A DNA stretch of 52,656 bases from NCBI GenBank assembly GCA_016182615.1, contig JACPGF010000100.1:1-52656 (forward strand), given 5' to 3'. The translations under genes were made by a program, and so were the position numbers. Position 1 is the stretch's first letter. The number at the start of each line of letters is the position of its first letter. The stretch is from Ignavibacteriales bacterium (GTDB taxonomy: Bacteria > Bacteroidota > Ignavibacteria > Ignavibacteriales > Ignavibacteriaceae). Below the pieces are notes generated by a model, which was given only the letters and a program-made list of their open reading frames with translations, was not told where the DNA came from and made no database searches. This document shows positions 8,781 through 18,466 of the stretch, piece by piece.

Positions 8781-10139
8781 TTATACCACGTTTAGCAATG
8801 TTTGAAACATATCGTTTGCAGTTTTAATTAGTTTAGCTGCTGCATCATACGAACGCTGATATTTAAGGATATTTACCATTTCCTCATCTACCGAAACACC
8901 TGAATAACTTTCCTTCTGGCTCTGTAACTGCGAAAGCACCATCGAAGAAGAATCCGCTGTCTGCTCGGCATTCTCTATCGAGGAGGCGAGGGTATTTACA
9001 AAATCGGCATACATCTCCGGCATCGTTTGGCCGTCGGTATTTTTAGCATTCTTCAGTTCAGCAATCTGTACTGCAATCGAATTATTACCCGTGCTTCCAT
9101 CTGAAGAAAGTGCAAGATTTTTTGCATTCTCAAGTATTTTACTATTTATCTTTATAACACCATTCTGATAGCCGGAAAAGAAGTCGATCCCGGTTTCAGG
9201 CGGCGTACCAAGACTGTGCCCTTTCGAATGTAAACTGTTTACTTTTTCAATCAATGTCCCGGCCATCGTGTCAAGCTTTTTAAGCATATCCGGTATGGTG
9301 CTGCTGTATAATTGTGTTACCGCGCCAAGTTCTCCGCCATTAACTGCTAAGGTAGCCGCGCCATCGGCTGTTTGTATCTTAAGCGCGTTGCCGTCAACGG
9401 CAACTTTCAACTCCTCGGCAACAAATCTGTCTGCTGCAAGCATGCCGCCAATGGTAATCACCGCCATATTATCTTTGTCAATGGTGGCGCTGATATTGGC
9501 AATCTGGCTCATCGCCTGAACAACTTCATCACGCTGATCAAGTAAATCATTCGGGGTGCCTCCCGACATCGAGGCTTCGTAAATTTGTTTATTAAGCGTG
9601 TTAATCTGCTTTATTTGCGCGTTAATAGTCTTTGTCATCGACTCTGCATCAGAGCGTAAATCCGGTTTCAGGCTTGCAATACCTTCGTAGATATTCTGGA
9701 ATTTTGAAGCCATCAACTGTGTTTTCTGTACAACATTTTGCCTGAGTGAAACAGATTCCGGGTTAACCGATGCATCAGTCCATGAATTAAAGAATTGGTT
9801 CATCAATGAATTAAGCCCTTGATCACCCGGTTCGGAGAGAGATGACTCAATCTGCTGAAGATAGGTTGACTGTTTCGAATTATAATTGTATTGATTATTG
9901 TACGTCCGTATCTGCGAGTCGGTAAGCATGTTCTTTACCCGCTGTACGTCTTTTAGTATCACTCCTGAACCAAGGCTGTAATTGGCATTCCTGTCTGCAA
10001 GATCCGGTGATAAAACCGCCCTCTGCCTTGAGTAGTTTGCATTGCCAGCGTTGCTGATGTTATTCGATGTAACGCCTAACGCCTGCTGATAGGTGGTTAA
10101 AGCCCGGCTGCCTATATTAAGTAGTTTGGTAAAGCTCAT
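8781..10139 (-). CDS. flgK: flagellar hook-associated protein 1
   Basis: LLNIGSRALTTYQQALGVTSNNISNAGNANYSRQRAVL...VSVDEEMVNILKYQRSYDAAAKLIKTANDMFQTLL. Confidence 0.93.
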   Translation of the reverse strand: MSFTKLLNIGSRALTTYQQALGVTSNNISNAGNANYSRQRAVLSPDLADRNANYSLGSGVILKDVQRVKNMLTDSQIRTYNNQYNYNSKQSTYLQQIESSLSEPGDQGLNSLMNQFFNSWTDASVNPESVSLRQNVVQKTQLMASKFQNIYEGIASLKPDLRSDAESMTKTINAQIKQINTLNKQIYEASMSGGTPNDLLDQRDEVVQAMSQIANISATIDKDNMAVITIGGMLAADRFVAEELKVAVDGNALKIQTADGAATLAVNGGELGAVTQLYSSTIPDMLKKLDTMAGTLIEKVNSLHSKGHSLGTPPETGIDFFSGYQNGVIKINSKILENAKNLALSSDGSTGNNSIAVQIAELKNAKNTDGQTMPEMYADFVNTLASSIENAEQTADSSSMVLSQLQSQKESYSGVSVDEEMVNILKYQRSYDAAAKLIKTANDMFQTLLNVV

Positions 10140-10140
10140 G

Positions 10141-10599
10141 TTATACTTTTCTGTCTATCAAAGTTTGCCGGTGCCGTAAGGCCATTATACCCGCGATGGT
10201 TTCCGAGTAAAACTTGCGCAGGTGTGTTAGCAAAAACATGTTCTGCTTGTTAATTTTTGAGATATTCTCAACAACCGTCCTTGTTTCCGTTTCCAGTTCC
10301 AGTAATTGCTGCCGTTCATCTGCCGATGTTTTTCCGGCGAGTATTTCACTGAGCTTTCGTCCTGTTCTTGCATTATACTGAATGCCAAAATGCCGCAGGG
10401 TATCTGATATAATAGTAAAACGTTTCTGTTCTGCCATTCTGATGGCTGCCATAAGCTGTTCTTCGCGCTGAAGTACGTTGGCAAATTCCTCGTTATTCGA
10501 AGCAATCAGCTCACGCTTTTTATCTTCTGCAACTGCCAGCAATTGCTGTAACTGTGCCAGTTGTACCCGGTATAATTCAATTAGCTCGTGCAAGTTCAT
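10141..10599 (-). CDS. flgN: FlgN-like flagellar export chaperone
   Basis: Small coiled-coil protein MNLHELIELYRVQLAQLQQLLAVAEDKKRELI between flgJ and flgK. Confidence 0.7.
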   Translation of the reverse strand: MNLHELIELYRVQLAQLQQLLAVAEDKKRELIASNNEEFANVLQREEQLMAAIRMAEQKRFTIISDTLRHFGIQYNARTGRKLSEILAGKTSADERQQLLELETETRTVVENISKINKQNMFLLTHLRKFYSETIAGIMALRHRQTLIDRKV

Positions 10600-11416
10600 C
10601 TGTGCTCCTAAAGTGTTCGAAGTATCCTAAAACCCGCTGTACGTATTGCTGCGTTTCCTGAAACGGGGGAACTCCATTATATTTATCAACATTGCCCGGA
10701 CCTGCATTATAAGCCGCCAAAGCCAGTTTAACGTTTCCGTCATATTTATCCAGCAATCCGGATATGTATTTACTGCCGCCGAAAATATTATCGGCAGGGT
10801 TCCATACATTCCTGACTCCCATATCTTGGGCAGTGGAATCAATAAGCTGCATTAATCCTTTCGCGTTTGCTTTCGATAAAGCCTTATCATTGCCTGCAGA
10901 TTCTGCAAGGATAATCGATTTGATAATATCTTTATCGACTCCAAACTGTTGTGAAGCCTTTTCGATAATTGACCCGTATTGCTCAACTCTGTTTAACGAA
11001 CTCTTACTGGGCTGAATGGCAGCCCCTGTGCCGGTATCATGTAAAGGTTTCAAGCCCTGAAAAATTTTTTGTGCCTTTGCTTCTGGCAGTTCTTCGCCGG
11101 TAATTGACCGGTAAATTTTTTCCGCTATACCCATACCGCGCGATTTTGTTATGAACTCTGACATGTTCGACTGGAATAAAGTATCATACACTTCTGCTCC
11201 CGAACCTTCTCCTTCGCCTGCACCTAATAGCCCGGTTTCTCCTTGCGACATACTCTTCAGCATCATCTGCGTTAACAAACTTTCAAAGTCCCTCGAAGCC
11301 TGGGCGAGCTGCTCCTTCTTATCCGCGGGATAGCCCTTTCCCTTTACTTCCGCGGGAGTATCAAGGTGTTTCAGGTTTGTTAGTTTTAGTTGTACTTCGC
11401 CGGACATAATATTCAT
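10577..11416 (-). CDS. flgJ: FlgJ-type rod-binding domain fused to SLT lytic transglycosylase
   Basis: N-term ASRDFESLLTQMMLKSM...; C-term SIILAESAGNDKALSKANAKGLMQLIDSTAQ...LALAAYNAGPGNV. Confidence 0.88.
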   Translation of the reverse strand: MNIMSGEVQLKLTNLKHLDTPAEVKGKGYPADKKEQLAQASRDFESLLTQMMLKSMSQGETGLLGAGEGEGSGAEVYDTLFQSNMSEFITKSRGMGIAEKIYRSITGEELPEAKAQKIFQGLKPLHDTGTGAAIQPSKSSLNRVEQYGSIIEKASQQFGVDKDIIKSIILAESAGNDKALSKANAKGLMQLIDSTAQDMGVRNVWNPADNIFGGSKYISGLLDKYDGNVKLALAAYNAGPGNVDKYNGVPPFQETQQYVQRVLGYFEHFRSTDELARAN

Positions 11417-12516
11417 TACATTATTACCAATTCAGCAGTTAGTGCGCCAGCCTCTTTTAAGGCTTGGAAAATAGCGATTATATCACGGGGCGAAACTTTA
11501 AGCGAGTTAAGCGCCGCTGCAACTTCTTGTACATTGCTCGCACCGTTTATCGAGACAACTGAGTTCGAATCCGAATCCTCTACCGTTGGCACCAGATTAT
11601 TAAACAACACGGTCTGCCCGTTCGAAAATGCATTGGGTTGCGAAACACCCTGATTCGATTTTATATTAATTTTAAGATTCGCGTGTGATATGGTTACCGG
11701 TAATATCCTAACGTTACTGCCGGCAACAACCGTTCCGGTGCGCTCATTAAGCACTACCTTGGCAATTGCATCCGTTAACACGCCAATGGTTTCTACTTCG
11801 GCCAGAAAGGATGTTAGTGTTGACTGCTTATCAGCAGGGATTAGTATCCGTACTTCGGAGGCATCAACCGCGCTTGCTATCTGGCTGTTATATTTCAAAT
11901 TGATTGCATTCATGATATTTGCTGCGGTTGTAAAATCCGGTTTGCGTACCAGAATACTTACAGCCGTTGTATCCATAGAACTGCCGTTAGCCAGTGGCTC
12001 CTGCATAACACCGCCGCCGGGTATCCGGCCGCTCAGCGCGTGATTTTTTGCAACCCGTCCGCCGCTGCCCGTATTAATGTCATATCCGCCAATGGATATT
12101 GAACCTTGGCACATTGCATACACAGTACCGTCTTTGCCCGAAAGCGGGGACATTAAAAGTATTCCGCCCATCAGGCTGGTTGCATCTCCCATCGAAGATA
12201 CACTTATATCAAATTCGCTGCCCGATTTTAGATAATTATTAATGTTGGCAGTTATCATTACAGCCGCGATATTTCTTGTCCGCATGTTAACATCCGGAAC
12301 CGTAATCCCGAACCGTTTTAACATACTGGTTACCGATTGCATGGTAAAAGTCGAGCGGTAACTGTCTCCGCTTCCGGCTAACCCGACAACAAGTCCATAT
12401 CCGATAAGTTGTTCGGTTTGCACGCCTTTAAAATAGGCCACATCTTTTATCCGCTGCGCGCCTAAACGCGGAACAATAAAACAGGCAAGCAGCAATCCGA
12501 TAATTAGTTTTCTCAT
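11416..12516 (-). CDS. flgI: flagellar P-ring protein
   Basis: RIKDVAYFKGVQTEQLIGYGLVVGLAGSGDS...NIAAVMITANI. Confidence 0.95.
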   Translation of the reverse strand: MRKLIIGLLLACFIVPRLGAQRIKDVAYFKGVQTEQLIGYGLVVGLAGSGDSYRSTFTMQSVTSMLKRFGITVPDVNMRTRNIAAVMITANINNYLKSGSEFDISVSSMGDATSLMGGILLMSPLSGKDGTVYAMCQGSISIGGYDINTGSGGRVAKNHALSGRIPGGGVMQEPLANGSSMDTTAVSILVRKPDFTTAANIMNAINLKYNSQIASAVDASEVRILIPADKQSTLTSFLAEVETIGVLTDAIAKVVLNERTGTVVAGSNVRILPVTISHANLKINIKSNQGVSQPNAFSNGQTVLFNNLVPTVEDSDSNSVVSINGASNVQEVAAALNSLKVSPRDIIAIFQALKEAGALTAELVIM

Positions 12517-12525
12517 GGTCTTAGC

Positions 12526-13098
12526 CTAAAATAACCAGTGGAATAATTTTGTAACCAGGCCTGGCTTTTGTGCACTATCTATCATGCCCTGTCCTTCAAA
12601 AATAATTTCGGCCTCGGTAATATTATAAGAATAGACAACATTCTCAGACGATATATCAGTTGTCCGGACAACACCTTTTATATGCACTATCTGTTCTTCT
12701 CCGTTAATAACAATTTTTCTGCTGCCGCGTATGCGGATATTCCCATTGCTTAAAACCGAATCGATAGTTGCGCTTATTTTTGTTGTAACTACCCCGTAAG
12801 ATTTTGTGCCGCCTGAACCATTAAAACTGTTGCCCGAATTGAGCGCGAGGGAATTGTTGGGGATAGGAGTCTTGCCTACTTCGAGCGAAGACCCGAAATT
12901 AATGCCGCTGCTTCTGCCCGATTTGGTTTCTGCCTGATTACTTGCCTGTGAAGATTCCATTACATAAATAGTAATTGCATCTCCCAAGCGGTTCGCTTTA
13001 AAATCGGAGAACAGCGAAGCTGCCGCGTTGCGTTTCATATCCTGCGCAACAAGGGTGCAGGACACAATCAATACTATTACTGCAAATTTCATTTTCAT
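12526..13098 (-). CDS. flgH: flagellar L-ring protein
   Basis: SLFSDFKANRLGDAITIYVMESSQASNQAET...GNIRIRGSRKIVINGEEQIVHIKGVVRTTDISSENVV. Confidence 0.93.
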   Translation of the reverse strand: MKMKFAVIVLIVSCTLVAQDMKRNAAASLFSDFKANRLGDAITIYVMESSQASNQAETKSGRSSGINFGSSLEVGKTPIPNNSLALNSGNSFNGSGGTKSYGVVTTKISATIDSVLSNGNIRIRGSRKIVINGEEQIVHIKGVVRTTDISSENVVYSYNITEAEIIFEGQGMIDSAQKPGLVTKLFHWLF

Positions 13099-13101
13099 AC
13101 A

Positions 13102-13764
13102 TTACTCAAGAATTTTTACTCTGCTTCCGGATTCAACAATTGCTTTAAATACTTTTTTATCTTTAGATACAACACGAATCGTGCCACCGGCATAGCCATT
13201 TTCACGGGCGGTAACAGTCAAGGAAACCTCTGCAGCACCCACGGTAATATACCCTGTAAGCTGGTCGCCATACTTTACCAGGGGCCGCTCGCGCATCATA
13301 TTTTGTGTTAAAATAACGCCTTCGTTAATATGCATGGCTGCAACGGCTTTATCAAATTGGAAGTTTTTGCTGGCCACATCGCCTTTTACTTTGGTAATCT
13401 CTTTGTTCTCTAACGCAAAATCAGCCGCCTGAAGTTCAGAACTTACGTTTACCGGCCTTTTAGACACCCATACATCGGCAAATACTCGCAATTTAACCGA
13501 CAAAACAGAATGGAAAACAGATTTACTTGATGAATTGAGTATTATGGGGATATAGGCAAACCCTGAGTTAACTATGCAGGGTTTCGATTTGTCAATTTGT
13601 AGTTTTGTTGTTCCTTCAGGAACTCCGGCGGGATATTGGATGGAAACAATTTCTATGTTGGTGTATTGTTTCAATTCGTTCTCAAGGTATCCCTTTACCA
13701 GTGCATCATAATCCGTTGCCCCGGTAAAGAGAAACAATAAGAATGAAAACAGAAAAAAGGCCAT
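13102..13764 (-). CDS. flgA: flagellar P-ring assembly chaperone FlgA (SAF domain)
   Basis: INEGVILTQNMMRERPLVKYGDQLTGYITVGAAEVSLTVTARENGYAGGTIRVVSKDKKVFKAIV, next to flgH. Confidence 0.85.
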   Translation of the reverse strand: MAFFLFSFLLFLFTGATDYDALVKGYLENELKQYTNIEIVSIQYPAGVPEGTTKLQIDKSKPCIVNSGFAYIPIILNSSSKSVFHSVLSVKLRVFADVWVSKRPVNVSSELQAADFALENKEITKVKGDVASKNFQFDKAVAAMHINEGVILTQNMMRERPLVKYGDQLTGYITVGAAEVSLTVTARENGYAGGTIRVVSKDKKVFKAIVESGSRVKILE

Positions 13765-13766
13765 TA

Positions 13767-14567
13767 TTAGCCACGTTTCAAATTATTAGCCATTTGCATC
13801 ATATCCTCCACCGTTTTTACCGTCTTGGAGTTAATTTCATACGCGCGTTGCGCGGTAATCATGGCAACCATTTCTTCAACGATATCCACGTTTGAAGCCT
13901 CGGTAAATCCCTGATGCACCTCGCCAAAGCCATTGGACGCTGGGCTGCCAATCAAAGGCAGACCGGATGCCGGAGTTTCCTGGTACAGGTTATTGCCTAA
14001 GGCCAACAAGCCGCCGGGATTAACGAATTTTACTAATTCCATATTCCCTACCTCAAGCACATTGCCGTTATTCTCAACTAAAGAAACCTGGCCGTCTTTG
14101 GTTACCTGTACCTGAGCGGTATCAGCGGTAACTTTAATACCAGGCTCAACGGAGTAACCGCTGGCTGTTACAATGGTACCTTCCGAAGATATTTTGAATG
14201 AGCCGTCACGGGAGTAAACCATCGAACCATCGGGCTTTCTGATCTGAAAGAATCCTTCGCCCTGTATAGCAAGATCCATCTGGCTGCCTGACTCATGCAA
14301 ATCTCCCTGCGAAAACATTTTTTGTGTTGAAGAGAGCTGCACACCGTTACCTACCTGAACTTTCATGGAGGTTTTTTCGGTTACGCCCGGGAGTTCTGCG
14401 TTAAGCGGGTTGGCCGCTACTTCCTGGTACATCAAATCTTCAAATTCAGCACGGTTTTTCTTAAAACTATTGGTGTTCAGGTTAGATATATTATTTGCAA
14501 TAACCTGAATATTAACCTGCTGTGCATACATTCCTGAGGCGGCTGTTCTTAGTGCTCTGGTTGGCAT
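13767..14567 (-). CDS. flgG: flagellar distal rod protein
   Basis: MPTRALRTAASGMYAQQVNIQVIANNISNLNTNSFKKNRAEFEDLMYQ. Confidence 0.95.
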   Translation of the reverse strand: MPTRALRTAASGMYAQQVNIQVIANNISNLNTNSFKKNRAEFEDLMYQEVAANPLNAELPGVTEKTSMKVQVGNGVQLSSTQKMFSQGDLHESGSQMDLAIQGEGFFQIRKPDGSMVYSRDGSFKISSEGTIVTASGYSVEPGIKVTADTAQVQVTKDGQVSLVENNGNVLEVGNMELVKFVNPGGLLALGNNLYQETPASGLPLIGSPASNGFGEVHQGFTEASNVDIVEEMVAMITAQRAYEINSKTVKTVEDMMQMANNLKRG

Positions 14568-14581
14568 GATACATTTCCTTT

Positions 14582-15292
14582 CTAATAAACTCTTCCGACT
14601 TCGGCTGCTTTACCGAGGCTGGTATCAAAAAATCCGATAATTTTTTGTGTTGCTTCAAAATCTTTGTTTAACATAATCATAGACTGCATCTCGATAATGG
14701 GGCTCACGTTCGATTCCTCGATATAGCCCTGGCTTATCTTGTAGTCCGCTTCACTTGCTTCGTCAAATTCAGTTCCCTCGTACCTGAAATCCTGTGTATC
14801 TGTCCTGAGCATGTTTTCCTGGGTTTTTACCGTTCCAACCATTAGTTTGTCAACGGTCATATCGCCCATCATTATTTCGCCGTCCTTGGTTACTTCAATA
14901 TTCTTCTTTTTGTCAATTAAAGCCTCGTAAAGGTTAATTTCTCCCTTTGTTCCAAGTACTTTTTTACCATGCGAATTAACAAGATATCCTTCTTCGGAAA
15001 TATGAAAGCGCCCGTCACGCGTCAGCTCCTTTCCCTTTTCTCCTTGCAGAACGAAAAAACCGCTGCCCCGCATGGAAAGATCAAGCGTATTGTTCGAGGC
15101 AACAACGTTGCCTTCGGAAAAATCGGTTAACTGTTTGTAGTTTTTACCCTGTTCGCGGGTAAGTATCTCAGAAAAGGGCAGCTGCCGTTTATACCCAATC
15201 GTGTTAAGATTGGCAAGGTTATTTGCCACAATTTCGATGTTTTGTGTTTTATAGTTAAGATTCCGTGCTGCCTGATAAATTGCTTTTACCAT
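14582..15292 (-). CDS. flgF: flagellar hook-basal body protein, FlgF-like
   Basis: AARNLNYKTQNIEIVANNLANLNTIGYKRQLPFSEIL...GYIEESNVSPIIEMQSMI; paralogous to flgG. Confidence 0.82.
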   Translation of the reverse strand: MVKAIYQAARNLNYKTQNIEIVANNLANLNTIGYKRQLPFSEILTREQGKNYKQLTDFSEGNVVASNNTLDLSMRGSGFFVLQGEKGKELTRDGRFHISEEGYLVNSHGKKVLGTKGEINLYEALIDKKKNIEVTKDGEIMMGDMTVDKLMVGTVKTQENMLRTDTQDFRYEGTEFDEASEADYKISQGYIEESNVSPIIEMQSMIMLNKDFEATQKIIGFFDTSLGKAAEVGRVY

Positions 15293-15308
15293 TGTAAACT
15301 CTTGCTCG

Positions 15309-15515
15309 TTATTTTACGTTTCCATGAATCGTTTGTGCAATCAGCGTATTAATCCGGTGCATTTTAGCGTTAGTTTTGTCCGAGAGCATCTTAGCCACGG
15401 CTTCTTTCAAAAAGCCGCTGCCTTCCCGGCCTCGTTCAAATGCAAACTCTGTTATAGCTTTAGCAACCACCTGATTGGAATAACGGCCTTCTTGACCCGG
15501 CTGATATTCTATCAC
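15309..15515 (-). CDS. small hypothetical protein of flagellar cluster
   Basis: 68-aa ORF packed between flgF and the next gene; no confident family. Confidence 0.55.
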   Translation of the reverse strand: MIEYQPGQEGRYSNQVVAKAITEFAFERGREGSGFLKEAVAKMLSDKTNAKMHRINTLIAQTIHGNVK

Positions 15516-15517
15516 GT

Positions 15518-16642
15518 TTATACCGTTACGTTAACTGATGCCTGAGAAAACTGAGCAAAACGCGTACCAGAATAAAATTTCCAGAAAGCAGAGATATTAG
15601 TCTCGTCAAATAGTTCCATCGCACGCTTTAAAACGTCATTTGGAAGTATCCAGGAGCTTTGTGAGCACTCGATGTGCAGTGAGGGGTGTTCATACATGCC
15701 GCGAACGTAAACCGGGTCTTGTTTTTTGGTGCCGGTTATATCGACACTCAGCCTGTAAGAATGTTCGTCTTCAGCACTGTGGTTGTGTATGTGCAGAAAA
15801 TATTCCGCATCTTCCCTGATAATCAGGAAGGAAGGGTAAATTTTGAAGAAATTATATACGGATTTTTGCAGCGTATATTCTACAAGATTATCAATAAATG
15901 CTTCATAGGCTTGTTTTCCGCCACCCGCTACGGCAGCAGCAACTTCTTTTAACCTGAATATCAGGTCAATTATTTCTTTTTCAGGGGATACATTCTTTGG
16001 CGGCTTAGCTTTTACAAGAACTGCATGTACCGTTTCTGCTATCCCTAGAGGGTATTTAACCGAAGGAAGGGTCACCGTAACAAAACGGAATATTTCCTTC
16101 ATTACTTCCTGGATAGAACGCTGGAAAAGTTCTTTAACCGAGCTGCCGCTATCCTCTAACTCCTGAATGGGAATCATAGACAGAGCCACGACTAACTGCA
16201 TCTGCATCGGGTCGGGGTGCAGCATCTGGTCTTCTGCTTTGTCCAGTATCCATTCCAAGCGCGATTTAATTACCGGTTTCTTTTTCCCAACCAGCTCAGA
16301 AGTAATTTCTTCTGCCAGTTTACCGCTTAACCCCAGCCGTTTAACCAATCCCGCGGCAACCGTGTTGTTTGCCCTTCCCGAATGCAGAACATCTGCCTGC
16401 AGCGTAAAGGGTTTTTGTTTAAGAACCTTTGCCAAAAATTCGTCGCCTTTAAGCAATGCCATTGGCAGTGCAGCCTGGAAAACGTTACCGTCAACCAATA
16501 ACTTAAACTGCCCATTCAGCCGTTCAAGCACTTTTACCAGCACAATACTGTTCTCTGCCGGTAAAACAGCGTTTTTAATGGTTGAGGCATCTAACCTGAA
16601 AACTCCTGATGCGGCTGCTGAAGCATTTACTCCCGAAATCAT
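15518..16642 (-). CDS. hypothetical protein, possibly hook-length-control (FliK)-like by position
   Basis: 374-aa ORF in tight operon; resemblance to FliK is positional and weak. Confidence 0.6.
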   Translation of the reverse strand: MISGVNASAAASGVFRLDASTIKNAVLPAENSIVLVKVLERLNGQFKLLVDGNVFQAALPMALLKGDEFLAKVLKQKPFTLQADVLHSGRANNTVAAGLVKRLGLSGKLAEEITSELVGKKKPVIKSRLEWILDKAEDQMLHPDPMQMQLVVALSMIPIQELEDSGSSVKELFQRSIQEVMKEIFRFVTVTLPSVKYPLGIAETVHAVLVKAKPPKNVSPEKEIIDLIFRLKEVAAAVAGGGKQAYEAFIDNLVEYTLQKSVYNFFKIYPSFLIIREDAEYFLHIHNHSAEDEHSYRLSVDITGTKKQDPVYVRGMYEHPSLHIECSQSSWILPNDVLKRAMELFDETNISAFWKFYSGTRFAQFSQASVNVTV

Positions 16643-17151
16643 CAGTTGCTCCCTGCCATATTTTGCAAGCGGATTGCAAGCTCAAGCTCACCGGCACCAA
16701 CATTCATTTTCTTTGCCTGATGGTTTAACTCTTCCTGCGTTTTAATAAGCGTTAACTGGCAGGTTACTTCGGTACGAAGCTTTGCAAACTCTTCTTTGGT
16801 CATTTTGCGCCGTTGGGCTGGTTCAGCTTTGATTTTTGGAGCCGGAGTATCTTTTGCTACAACCTGCCGTTTTTTAACTAAATAGTAACGAACAATCAAT
16901 CCACCGGCAATTATTTCTGCAAGAGCAAAAAGCAGTACAAACATATTCTCGGGAATTCCGGAACCAGCTTCCTGTGCCTTTGTGTTTTCTACGGGTTGAG
17001 TAGTGCTTACCGGATTAACTTTTTCCGATTGTACTTTCTGTATCTGTTTTTGCACCAGTGCATTCAGGTCCACTGAATCCTGCGTGCTTTGTGCCGAAAG
17101 GAAACCGGTAAATGAAAGTAATATGCAGAGTGTTTTCAACATCTGTATCAT
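16642..17151 (-). CDS. single-TM hypothetical flagellar-cluster protein with signal peptide
   Basis: Start reset to 17151 (MIQMLKTLCILLSFTGFLSAQ), ATGA overlap with upstream gene; TM FVLLFALAEIIAGGLIVRYYLVKK. Confidence 0.65.
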   Translation of the reverse strand: MIQMLKTLCILLSFTGFLSAQSTQDSVDLNALVQKQIQKVQSEKVNPVSTTQPVENTKAQEAGSGIPENMFVLLFALAEIIAGGLIVRYYLVKKRQVVAKDTPAPKIKAEPAQRRKMTKEEFAKLRTEVTCQLTLIKTQEELNHQAKKMNVGAGELELAIRLQNMAGSN

Positions 17152-18455
17152 CGTAATTTTCTCCTTATGGGAAAACGTAACATAATTGTTGAACCATCCT
17201 GGCCAGCTGACTCGATTGTACACGTTCCTTCGTGCTTGTTCATTAAATTAGTTATAATCCGAAAATTTAAATTTTCTATTTTCAGCCGGCTTTTCTCTTT
17301 CGAAGCCAGTGCTTCCAGATTTGCCGTGTTGATAATACGTACCATTACCGCTTCATCATCAACGCTTGTCTGCAGCACTATGCCGCCCGATTCGCGTAAA
17401 AATGATTTTACCAGGCCAAATACGTTTGCCAGTATCTGATAGATATAGTTGCTATGGCTTAGTACCGGTGGCAATGTATCTTCCAGATTGAGTACACACT
17501 CTATCCCAAGATTATCAAGGGATGTCCGTACTAACTGGTGATAGTCGTTAATTATATCATTAAGATTACATGGCAGAATTGTTATGTTTTTCTGGTTTAA
17601 CTCGGCAAATTTTACCAGCCGCCTGATTGTTTGCTGAATTTTCGAGACCTGATTTTTAATCCTTCCCGAAATTGAAGCGTTGCCTTCATCATCAGAGATT
17701 AAATCTGCCGCGCTGACTATAACCTGTAAAGGTGTGCCAATATCTTCTAGGATACCGCCGGTCATTTCGCCAACAGCCGAAAGCCTGAAATCGTTGGATA
17801 ACTTAGCCTGATAGGTTTGTATTTCGGAGTATGAATGATTAAGTTTATCACGCAGCGTATTAATTTCAATTTTAGTTAAACCGGCACGGGCAATCATTTT
17901 TAACGCGTCTTTTTCGAATTTTCCGAGAAAATCCTTGCGGATCGGGGTAAAAATGGCAAAAACACCGGCTCTTCTCGAGCCGTCGAACTGCGGGATAATA
18001 ATTGCATTAAGTGACGCGCCATTTTGATTATAGGCGCTTAACATCGGAAAGACTACCGTTTCGCGGGTTTCGAACATATCATCCAGGATACCTTCTTTCC
18101 AGTATCTGTTAACCGAAACGACATATTCTGCCGCGGGTATCAGTTTATATGGATGGAGTGATGCACCTGATGTATCAAAATTAAATAACGCGGCTTCTTT
18201 AACCGGTATTACCTTGCGCAGTGCCTGTTTCAACAATTCAAGCATTTCTATCGGGTCGGTTAAAACGGCTATATCATCTTCGAACTTGGTAAACAACTCC
18301 GTCATGAATCCGTACTTTTCAGGTACAGCTGCTTCTGCTTTCCGTAACCGTGAGCCGCTCTGCCAGGAACGGTTCGAGCCGGAAGCATTATTATTTGCTG
18401 CCAGAACCTGGTATAACGGTACGATATGAGCAGTGTTTTCTTTAAGGAGTCGCAT
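17148..18455 (-). CDS. GAF-domain histidine kinase-like protein with degenerate catalytic motifs (candidate pseudokinase)
   Basis: Kinase-like layout, but SAVGEMTGGILEDIGTPLQVI has no H-box His; ATP-lid GSTIMLRFP kept, other boxes poor. Confidence 0.75.
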   Translation of the reverse strand: MRLLKENTAHIVPLYQVLAANNNASGSNRSWQSGSRLRKAEAAVPEKYGFMTELFTKFEDDIAVLTDPIEMLELLKQALRKVIPVKEAALFNFDTSGASLHPYKLIPAAEYVVSVNRYWKEGILDDMFETRETVVFPMLSAYNQNGASLNAIIIPQFDGSRRAGVFAIFTPIRKDFLGKFEKDALKMIARAGLTKIEINTLRDKLNHSYSEIQTYQAKLSNDFRLSAVGEMTGGILEDIGTPLQVIVSAADLISDDEGNASISGRIKNQVSKIQQTIRRLVKFAELNQKNITILPCNLNDIINDYHQLVRTSLDNLGIECVLNLEDTLPPVLSHSNYIYQILANVFGLVKSFLRESGGIVLQTSVDDEAVMVRIINTANLEALASKEKSRLKIENLNFRIITNLMNKHEGTCTIESAGQDGSTIMLRFPIRRKLR

Positions 18456-18466
18456 ACTATTTAATA

